Shown: positions 38,091 through 48,000 of the stretch, one piece after another
Numbering within the stretch: position 1 is the stretch's first letter
How the letters are laid out: each line of letters begins with the position of its first letter
Assembly (NCBI GenBank): GCA_037447655.1
Contig: JBBHKE010001501.1
Location: 1-64,000 of the forward strand
Direction of reading: 5' to 3'
Length of the DNA stretch: 64,000 bases
From: Zygnema cylindricum
Taxonomy: Eukaryota > Streptophyta > Zygnematophyceae > Zygnematales > Zygnemataceae
The notes under the pieces: generated by a model
What the model was told of the DNA's origin: nothing
The model's input: the letters and a program-made list of their open reading frames with translations, nothing else
Databases searched by the model: none
Position numbers and translations under genes: made by a program

Positions 38091-39590
38091 TCGTCGCCTC
38101 CCTCAAAGTAATCGTCACCCATAAAGTGTCCACCTCCTCTTCCATGGCGGCCTCCACGACCATCGCGACCGCGAAAGCGACCGCCACCGCGTCCACCGTA
38201 TCGGCCGCTGCCGTCTCCTCTACCACCGTTGCTTCCTCTACCGACGGGGCCTCCTCTACCGCCGGCTCCTCAATTTTCAGCCTTTGAATAGCATTGGGGG
38301 CTAATATGGCCCCATTTCCCGCAAAAATGGCATTGACGCTCCTTATCCAGGCAAGAAGCCGCCATGTGACCAAGTTTGCCGCACTGATAGCAAGCAATAT
38401 TGGTCAAATATGAATACTCGAGCTGGAAAGGAGATCTCCTGGCCCTTTCGTGACCTCTTCCCCCTCTTCCTCTTAGATTTCCCCCTCTTCTACCTCCTCT
38501 TCCCCGAAGATAATTTAGGTCGGGCATTTCAGGTGTCGTGGTATTGAGGGAACCGGTTGGTTGGGGTCCCCTTGATGAACTCAGACGATTCGCCTTGGTG
38601 GATTTGAGGAATGTGATAATCGAGTCCAAAGATTTCAAATCCCTTGATAAAATAATGTCCCTTAAATGTATCATTTTCTCCGGTAAGGCATGGTTGAAGA
38701 CCGATGCCTTATCATTCTCTTTAATGAACTTTCCCATATTTGCGAGTTGCTCAATAATAATGTTAAATCTTTTTGCGGCCTCATCGATAGATTCGTTTGG
38801 TTTCACTTTGAAAGATGTATAATCGGTATAAATGTGTTGCCCCTTATTTTGAAGACTCTTCTCAAAGTGATTTTCAAGAGTCTCATAACAATCATGGGCG
38901 AATCTTCAGGTAAGAAATAGATCATGTATAGAAGTGCTACATATTTGGAATAAACCACCAACGGCGGAAAGATTTTTCTTCGTCCACACACGATAAGCTC
39001 TCCGATCCGAGGTAGGCATCTTCTCCACCCCTTTTACCACCTTCCAAAGCCGTTTTAATTTAAATTGACCTTTGATATATTTCTTCCACGATTGATAATT
39101 CGTTCCATTGAAGATAACAATTTTTCCGGACATAGATTCAACTTGTTCGTCCCCTTCACTCTAATCATCAAGATCGGAATCGTCATCGATGGGAAGTTTC
39201 CCCTTTCGAATTGATTCCCTCCTCTCCTCTTCATCTCCTTCATCTCCATCCGTATCAACGACGCTTTGTGTCGGAATGGTCTCTCCGAAAAGTAGAGGTC
39301 TCTTGACATGGTTCGCCTCCGAGATCCGTTGATCAACATAACGAAAAAGACCATCCATCAGTTTGAAGTCGATCTTCCATTGCATCATCTTCCTCCTTCT
39401 TTTTCCCCTCATTCTCCTTCTTTTGTCCGAACGGGTCGACCGGATCGGCTTCCTCAAAAGTTTTGCTGGTGAAAGCAAATAGATTTTCTACTTCCGGATC
39501 CGACGATGATTCAGATTCGGATGGATGCGGAGGATCCGGATCTGGAGGACGAGGAATTACTGTGGAAGAAGAAGGCATCATAAGAGAAGG
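38090..39590 (-). pseudogene. copia gag (family 2, copy 2)
   Basis: Same frames, same frameshifts and same two zinc knuckles as copy 1, offset 5527 bp after a one-base indel near 38187. The knuckle piece is at 38270-38806 and the N-terminal piece at 39333-39581. Shared internal frameshifts mean both copies descend from one already broken gag. Confidence 0.88.
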
Positions 39591-39658
39591 GGTATTTTTC
39601 TTCTTCTACCCATGGCGGCCAAACTAGCCACCCTTCTACACCTCAATGGAGCACACGA

Positions 39659-39670
39659 GCTCCGATACCA
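39659..39670 (-). promoter_or_regulatory. Primer-binding site (family 2, copy 2)
   Basis: TGGTATCGGAGC on the minus strand, two bases inside the end of LTR 3, as in copy 1. Confidence 0.85.
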
Positions 39671-39672
39671 CT

Positions 39673-40226
39673 TGATAGGATCTTAAACAAAATCAGAGTG
39701 CAAGACTACAGCGGAAGCATTAAAAAAAAATCACACGAGAGAGAGCTGCCCACGAAAGCCAATATATTTCACAGACATTTTTCTCCCCATAAAAAGATCT
39801 TATTCCCACTCCCTCTAAGCTGCAGTATATAGTACATTTATTGTGACATCACTACTTCAAACTATAATTCAAGCCAAACCAGATAGTGCGCACAAAGTGA
39901 TTACAACTCAAATTGCGTCAACAATGAACCACAAAGAATTGTCGGTACAACTCACACGTACATTCAAAGCTACGTAAAGACAAACCGTACCTACATGCCG
40001 TACACACCAAACGAAACATAACCTTGTCGTCAAACTGAATCTCCAAGAAGCTACGATTCGTACTACACGACTAAATAACTTCAGACCCAACGTGGACCAC
40101 TATTTTTTCACGTAAGGACAAATTAGCCAGCTGCGCGACAGACCGCGATGGCCGACTACAACTTTGATTGAATGAGGTCGACTAGCTGATAGGGCGCGAT
40201 AGCCGATTACAATCTTTGACTTAACA
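39673..40226 (-). repeat. Family 2 LTR 3 (outer, 5' on the minus strand)
   Basis: Plus-strand ends are TGATAGGATC and GACTTAACA, 554 bp. It closely resembles LTR 1, with the same spacing of the TATATA, GATAGTGCGCAC and GCGCGACAGACCGCG blocks. It is followed by GTAAT, the likely target duplication. Confidence 0.9.
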
Positions 40227-40255
40227 GTAATGACATGGATTGGAAGATAAAAGAA

Positions 40256-40671
40256 GGGAATTGATGATGACAGTGACTGTTTTGGTTGCGGTTGCGCACA
40301 GTCACTTACGTCATTTTGTCAAAAATTGTACGTTTGAAGTACACATTGGTACAAATAAAGTACCGTTGAGTACAAATTTGACGGTCAATCGGTTGAACAA
40401 CTTTGACTTTTAAAACGTTGTTTCAACCGCTTAAAATTTTCCCGTGCTTGCGAACGTCGACCGTCATAATAAAATTAACAATTCACACGGCCGGCGAACG
40501 TTTACGGTAACAAAACTGCGGCAACCACATGTAAATCATAGTTCAAAAGTATTCAGCGGTACTTTATTTGTACCAATGTTGTACCAATGTGTACTTCAGA
40601 TGTCCAATTTTTGACAAAATGACGTAAATGAGTGTGAGCAACCAAAACAGTCACTGTCATGATCAATTCCC
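40256..40671. mobile_element. MITE with long terminal inverted repeats and 8-bp target duplication
   Basis: A 416-bp element has roughly 115-bp terminal inverted repeats (40256-40375 and 40556-40671). The ends start GGGAATTGAT and contain ATGACAGTGACTGTTTTGGT and GACAAAATGACGTAA in opposite orientations. It is flanked by exact 8-bp direct repeats TAAAAGAA (40248-40255 and 40672-40679). There is no coding capacity. An 8-bp duplication is typical of hAT-type transposons, so it was probably moved in trans by a hAT transposase; the superfamily is inferred. Confidence 0.9.
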
Positions 40672-40679
40672 TAAAAGAA

Positions 40680-42011
40680 ATATCGAGATGTGTGCAAGAT
40701 CAGCTTCCGCTGACCATGGAGACCATAGCTGCAACGTAGAAACAAGAGTCCATTACAGAAACGAAACCACAAATTTAGTGCGAAATCGATGAGAATCTGC
40801 CACGTGGGAAATCATTATTGGCCAACGTATTGTTGAAATCACACGAACAAAAGTACAATACCCATGTGGTTCAAGCATACGACTTAATCTGGGCGTTTCA
40901 AACCGTCGATTCAGATTTGTTATACCTTTCTTTGTGAACGTTAAATCGTGTTGACTCTCATTACTGGTACTGTACTTTATTAGCTTGACAGAAGAAGCCG
41001 CGTGCGCTGGACTATTAGGTTAAATTCCACGGATTTGATAATTTCACTTTGAAAAGAACCGACTTGACCCGCAATATTTTATTTTTGATTTTTTTCACCC
41101 ATCGTGAGGTAAACAGGTTGACTCTGGGAAGTCAATGTAAACAATTCTGTTTCCCGTCAATTTGTACGATATTCGTACTAATTTTGTACCTTTTTAAATA
41201 TGATGACGTAAATTCCTACGCCAAGTAAAAACCGCTCCTGCAAAATGTTTCACATGTTTTAGAGTTTTTTGGCATAGCGTTTTTTCACATTTGTTGAGTT
41301 GGTCAACGGTCAATAGACGCTGTTGCACAAAAGAAAACGACAAACCCAACGACATTTCCGTGTAATATTTCAGTTGACTAGAACCTTACTGACTCGTACA
41401 GTACAATGTAGCCTCGCAAAGTACAAAAATTGTACCACATTGTACTGCTTGTGTACCACCACGCGGTTTTGGTGGGGAGTAACGACAAGAATAGCGTCCG
41501 TTTAAATTACATTTCCGTATTACTCTCGTAGTTGAGCGTCTTCTGCATTTCCTGATTCCGCGTTTCCTCCTTTTATCCTCTCTAACCACAGGAGTGCACC
41601 GTGTATCGCCACAAACGTTTTTTCCGCCATTTAAAACATATTTTTCCGTAAAATTTTGTCATTCCCGACATTTCGATTGAAAAGTAAGATTCTCAATTTC
41701 CGATCGACCTTCTCCAATAAAAAATAGGACAAGTGTGCACGTCGAAAAAGATGTTTTAAGTGGCTAAAAAGATTAGCCCTGATAGTGACCAACGGTGTAC
41801 TATTGTGAATACAGGATTAGTGGCTGCAAGTACGATAAAATTGTACGGACCATTGTACTTCCCCGAAGGTAGCTCGGAGTCACAGGTTATAAAGACTCGT
41901 TAGTAGAGCCAAATTCAAACGACAAAAGAGAACATCGGGAAGGTTATTGGAAGAGTAGTGGTAACTTGTAGGCGAAATTCGGTGGAGAAATAAATAAAGT
42001 GAATTTTAAAA
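40680..42011 (+). promoter_or_regulatory. MDP1 upstream region
   Basis: No reading frame is supported here. A TATAAAG box at 41888-41894 lies about 120 bp before the MDP1 start codon, a plausible core promoter. The word GTAC is strongly clustered: six copies in 41396-41456, three in 41162-41190 and three in 41836-41866. GTAC is the core of SBP-box factor sites in green plants; any such role here is inference. Confidence 0.5.
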
Positions 42012-45000
42012 ATGTCGGAAAAAATTAGCCCAATAGTTGCCATATTGGACGAGATTTCTTCGGAAGGCCGTCGACTGCCAAGTTTGGTGGTTTTCGATTT
42101 GGATCAAACCTTGTGGCCATTTTATTGGTGAGATTTCACAAACCTACATTGTGTTCAAATGCATAATTCTTCAATTGATATCAAATCCAGAATCATGTAT
42201 TATGGACGGTGGATTATGAACTATGAGTTAACTATGAATTTTCTAAGGATCTTCCATAATAGTTGCACATTCACTCTAGTACACTTCCCATCCCCATTCG
42301 AGTTAGTAACTCTAATTCAAATGTTTGATTTTTTGACCCCAGATCATTAGTGCGTACAACACAATTTACTTGAAGTGGCCCATGATGGGCCAGGGAACAA
42401 ACCATCATTCACAATAAGTTATAAAATTGTTTTAACGCTAGTAAATCATTAAATATGGTAACAGATTAAGATCTAATCACATTTCCCCGATATACTGTTA
42501 TGTTAAATAAGCCTGTTTCTTCAATCTGTCAAATTGTGATTCGGCAACGTAAATTATAACATGATAAAATACTTTGAGCTTTACTAGTACTTCATTTTCC
42601 GTACTTTTAGACAAATAAAGGCGCAATTTACAGGTATGGAAATTCAAAATGTGAGTATTTATGTGATTTACTTGTTTTAATTCCCAAGTTGAGGCGATTC
42701 AGAGGCGCTTCGTTTCAACCATGTGTTGATAAATTGAAATAAGGTTCTTTTTATTTTCCCTTTCGAGAATGGAGCATGTATTACCTCTCCATATACTTCT
42801 CCCTTTACCTCCTCCCCCCGCTCTCCCTCTCCTCCTCCCTCTCCCTCTCGCTCTTCCCCTCCCGCCAATTCTCCCTCACGTTCTTCCCCTCCCTCCCTCC
42901 GTCCCTCTCTCTCCTCTCCCGTTGCTAATCCTTCCCTCTCCTTTTCTTCCTATATCTTAAGCTCCCTCTCGATCTATCCCAATCCCACTTCGCCTTCCTT
43001 TTTCTTTCCCTCTATTTTGACCTCCCCCTCTTCTTCTATTTCTTCCTCTCTCACTTCCTCTCATTCTTTTTTTTCCTCTTCCTCTCTCTCTCCGTCTTCC
43101 TCTCCCTCTTCATCTCCCTCTCTCTCACTCCTAATCATTCTGCCGTCCTCTCCCCCTCTCACTCGCTATTGAACTCCCACTTTCCCTCTCCCTCTCCCTT
43201 TCCTACTCTCTCTACTTCTGCCTCACACTCTCCCTCTCCATCTTCCCCTAACTCTCAAACACTCCTCCCTCTCCCGCTTTCTCTAACCGTCACTCCACCT
43301 CTACCTCTTCCGCTACCATTCCCTCTCCCTCTCCCTACCCATCTCCTTTTACGAACCCCATTCTCTCCCACCCTCCTTCTACTCTTCCTTTCTCCCTCAC
43401 TCTCCAACTCCCTTCCTCTCCCTATCCCTCCCACTCTCACTCGCCCTCTCTCTCCCTTTCCTCTCCCCCTCGCTCACCGTCTCTCCCTCTATTCTAGCAT
43501 CTCCTCTCCCTCTCCTACTTTTCCTCTTTCTCTCCCTCTCCCTCTTCCTCTTCCTCTTTCTCTCCCTCTCCCTCTCCCTCTCCCCACCCCTCTCCCGCTC
43601 CCTCTCCCTCTCCCTCTCCCTCTCCCTCTCCTTCTCCCTCTACCTCTACCTCTCACTCTCCCTCTCCCTATCCCTCACCCTCTCCCTCTACCTCCCACTC
43701 TCCCTCTCCCTCTCCTTCTCCCTCTCCCTCTCCCTCTCCCTCTCCCTCTCCCTCTCCCTCTCTCTCTCCCTCTCCCTCTCCCTCTCCCTCTCCCTCTCCC
43801 TCTCCCTCTCTATCTTCCTCTCCCTCTCCCTCTCCCTCTCCCTCTGCCTCTCCCTCTCCCTCTCCCTCTCCCTCTCCCTCTCGCTCTCCCTCTCTATCTT
43901 CCTCTCCCTCTTCCTATCCCTCAACCTCTCCCTCTCCCTCCCCCTCTCCCTCTCTCTCTCCCTCTCCTTTTCCCTCTACCTCTCCCTCTCCCTCTCCCTC
44001 ACTATCTTCCTCTCCCTCTTCCTATCCCCCTCCCTCTCCCTCTCACTCACCTTCTCCCTCTTTATCACCCTCTCCCTCTCCCTCTCCCTCTCCCTCTCCG
44101 TCTCCCTCTCCCTCACCCTCTCCCTCTCCCTCTCACTCTCCCTCTCTCTATCCCCCTCCCTCTCCCTCACCCTCTCCCTCTCCCTCATCCTCTCCCTCTC
44201 CCTCTCCCTCTCCCTCTCCCTCTACCTCTCCCTCTCCCTCTCCTCTCCCTCTCACTCTCACTATCCCTCTCTTTCTATCCCTTTCCCTCTTCCTCTCCAT
44301 CTTTGTCTCCCTCTCCCTCTCTCTTTTCCTCTCTCTTGCCCTATACTCTTCCTCTCACTCCCACACCCCCTCTCACTTTTTATCCCTTTCCCCCTCCCTC
44401 TCCCTCTCCCTCTATCTCTCCCTCTCCCTCTACCTCTCCCTCTTCCTAACCTTATCGCTCTCCCTCTCCCTCTCCATCTGCCTCTCCCTTTTTTTTTCTC
44501 TCCCTCTTCCTCTCCCTCTCCTTCTCCTTCTCCCTCTACCTCTCCTCCCCTTCTCCCTCTCCCTCTCCTTTCCCTCTCCCTCTCCCTCTCTTTCTCCTTC
44601 TCCTTCTCCCTCCCCCTCTCCTCTTCCTCTCACTGTCACTATACCTCTCCGTCTCTATCCCTTTTCCTCTTTCTCTCCCTCTCCCCATCCCTTTCGCTCT
44701 CCCTCTCCCTCATCCTCGCCCTTTCCCTCACCCTCCTCCATCTCCCTCTCTTTCTCCCTCTCCTCTCTCTCCCTTTCCTTCTCCCTCTGTCTCCATCTTC
44801 CTATCCGTCTCCTTGCCCCCCTCCCTCTCGTGCTCCCTTTCCCTCTCCCTCTCCATTTCCCTCTCCCTCTCCCTCTCCCTCTCTCTCCCTCTCCTTCTCC
44901 CTCTCCCTCTCCCTCTCCCTCTCCCTCTTCCTCTCCCTCTCCCTCTCCCTTTCCCTCTCCCTCTGCCTCGCCCTTCCCCTTTCCCTCCCCCTCCCTCTCC

Positions 45001-48000
45001 CCCTCTCCTTTACCGTTTCTCTCTCCCTCTCCCTTTTCCACTCCATCTCCCTCTCCCTCGCCCTCTTACTCTCCCTCTTCCTCTCCCTCTCCCTCTCCCT
45101 TCCCCTCCCCCTCCTCCTCCCTCTTCCCCTCTCCCTCATCCTCCCCTCTCCCTCTCCCTTTCCCACTCCCTCTCCCTCTCCCTCTCACTCCCCCTCCCCC
45201 TCCCTCTCTCCGTACTCTCCCTGTCCCTCTTCCTTTCCCTCTCCCTCCCCCTCCCTCTCCCTCTCCCTCACCCACCACCTATCCCTCTCCCTCCCCCTCT
45301 CCTATTTCCTCTCCCTATCCCCCCTCTCCCTCTACCTCATGCCCTCACCCATCTTCCCACCCCCCCCCCCCCTCCTCTTCCCTACTTCCTCCCTCCCTCT
45401 CTCCTTTTGTCCTTCTTTCTCTTTCCTTCTTTCTTTCCCTCTCTCCTTCTCTCCCCCTCTCCCTTTTCCCCCTGCCCTCTGCCCTCTTCCTTCCCTCCCT
45501 TTTTCCTTCCTCTCCCTCTATGCTTTTCGCCAATTCTCCCTTTTCTCTATGTTCTCTCTCCCTCTCCTTCCCCTCCCTCTGTCCCATTCTCTTCCCACCT
45601 GTCTTCTTACCTTCTCCCTCTCTCTCTCTGTCTTACCCTCCCTCTCTCTGATTCCATTTCTCCCTGTGGCTCCGTCTTTCTCCCTCTCCCCCTTTCTTAC
45701 TCTTCCTCTCTCTCCCTACCTCTCTCCCTCTATCTCTTTCTATCTCTTAGTCTCCACCTCTCCCCTTTTCCCCTCTCCTTCTCCCTTCACTACCCCTCTC
45801 TATCACACACACCACACACTCTCCCTCTCATTCACACCCTTTCCTTCTCCCCCCTTTTTCCCCCCTCAGTCTCTCTCTATCCTCCTTTGCCTCCCCCCTC
45901 TCTACTATCCCTCCCCCCCTCCTACTCTCTTCCCGTCTCCCTCGCTCTTTGTAACCAAAAACCGTAAAATTCCTAAAAACCTGTAAAAAGCCCTTAAACC
46001 CTTAGAAACCCTATAAAACCCTGAAAACACATGCAATCCATGGTCTCTACAGTGATTGTTGTGATTGTACGGAGGAGCGCACAAAGCCATGGATTTTCCA
46101 ATCCCCAAATGAGTTATTTTCCCACGGATGCCCACTAGACGTTCTTCCGTTTTTCCGTTTTTCCGTTTTTGTGCAGTGATTGCATGTACGGTTATACAAA
46201 GCCATGGCTTTTCTCCGAAGCGATGGACGTGATTGGAGCGCTTAGAGATGCCGGCGTGCCCATGGCCATAGCTTCTCGAACCTCGTCTCCTGACATTGCC
46301 CAATTATTCTTGGATACTCTCGGGATAAGCGAACTTTTTCCAATTAAGGTGCAAAATTTTGACTGATAATGTGCCAAAATTTTAATCTCTGAGGTGCAAA
46401 ACTTTAGTCATGACGGTGCACAAATTTAGCCATTAAGGTTCAACAATTTGATCACTAAGGTGCAAAGCTTTAAGTGTGGAAATTTCTTCAAGGTGATGTA
46501 CGAGAGAGCCAACTAGATATTGGGGATGATGGGGATTGTATTTAGAGAAAATTTACAACATCAGGGTGGAATAGTTTTTAGGTCTGCACAACACATTTTT
46601 TTTTGCATGTTCTTCTTTTTCTTCCCTCCCATACCTAACTCACTAGATCCTCAATGTGGAGCTAACCTGCTCCGATACCAATTGAAAGGATCGAAAACAC
46701 AATCGGAATGCGCAGAAATTGACAAATTACAATGCGGAAGCGAATTTAACTCACATCAAATATCAACCAGCTCACATACATTAAATCCTCATGAACATAG
46801 ATAGAGACATTCAGAAGAAGAAATTCACATTAATTCTCACACATTAATTCTACAATAATTTCTTAGTTGTTTCTAATTCCCTCACTGGCTGGCATTTTAA
46901 CTTAGTCACAGATTACATCTAGAAATCTAATTCTAGAAGCGTCACATGTACTTGGACGCAAAATAGAGTACAACGCAAACTGAAAATTGGCGAAACAAAA
47001 TATCTAGAAGTACAATACTTAAAGTACAACTTAACCTACGTGAAACGAAACTGCTAGAAGTACGCACTAACCGAAAGTACTAGAAGTCCCCAAAGATAAA
47101 TAAACCAAACCGTTCACAAGTAATCAAACGAAACTGAAAAGTACAAAAGTACTAATGAACCGAAACTTAATGCGCGACGTGACGCGCGACAAAAAAAAAA
47201 AAACTGACCCACACTAAAACTGAACCAAAATCCCACATTGAAATCCTAACAACCCTTTCTTTCTTCCCCCCTTTTCCCCCCTCCGTCTCTCTCTTTCCCT
47301 CCATTGCCTCCCTCCTCTCTACTATCCCTCCCCCCCTCCTACTCTCTTCCCGTCTCCTTCGCTCCCTGTATCCAAAAACCGTAAAATTTCCTAAAAAACT
47401 GTAAAAAACCCTAAAACCCTAAATATTCCCTAAAAACGTAAAAACCTTAATAAACTCCATAAATCCCTGAATTCACATGCAATCCATTGTCTCTATGATG
47501 ATTGTTGTGATTTTACAGAGGATTGCACAAAAGCCCTGGATTTTCCAAACCCCAAATGAGTTATTTTTCCCACGCATGCTCACTAGACGTTTTCCATTTT
47601 TCCTTTTTTCCATTTTTTCGTTTTTCCGTTTTTGTGCAGTGATTGCATGTACGGTTATACAAAGCCATGGCTTTTCTCCGAAGCGATGGACGTGATTGGA
47701 GCGCTTAGAGATGCCGGCGTACCCATGGCCATAGCTTCTCGAACCTCGTCTCCTGACATTGCCCAATTATTCTTGGATACTCTCGGGATAAGCGAACTTT
47801 TTCCAATTAAGGTGCAAAATTTTGACTGATAATGTGCCAAAATTTTAATCTCTGAGGTGCAAAACTTTAGTCATGACGGTGCACAAATTTAGCCATTAAG
47901 GTTCAACAATTTGATCACTAAGGTGCAAAGCTTTAAGTGTGGAAATTTCTTCAAGGTGATGTACGAGAGAGCCAACTAGATATTGGGGATGATGGGGATT

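Larger units (their letters stand above)
28615..40226 (-). mobile_element. Ty1/copia family 2 double element (LTR-internal-LTR-internal-LTR)
   Basis: Two internal regions of about 4.97 kb alternate with three LTRs of 554-559 bp, all on the minus strand. The outer LTRs resemble each other much more than the middle one. They are flanked by ATAAT (28610-28614) and GTAAT (40227-40231), a near-perfect 5-bp target duplication. This fits one original insertion whose interior later became doubled. Both copies carry the same disabled protease. Confidence 0.9.
45849..46608 (+). repeat. MDP1 exon 2 duplication unit, copy A
   Basis: The unit runs from the 3' end of the CT tract through AAAACCGTAAAAT, exon 2A and 260 bp of following intron, to the poly-T/GCAT end. 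Its partner is 47266-48071. The part from about 46165 to 46608 matches the partner with one difference seen, while the part upstream of the acceptor differs at many positions. Confidence 0.92.

Noticed and set aside
43169-44449. A 426-codon frame rich in Leu, Pro and Ser, with similar ones at 44813-45967 and Arg/Glu-rich frames opposite
   Set aside because: They translate a CTCCCT repeat inside an intron; any frame of such a repeat is open. No domain or start context supports a gene.
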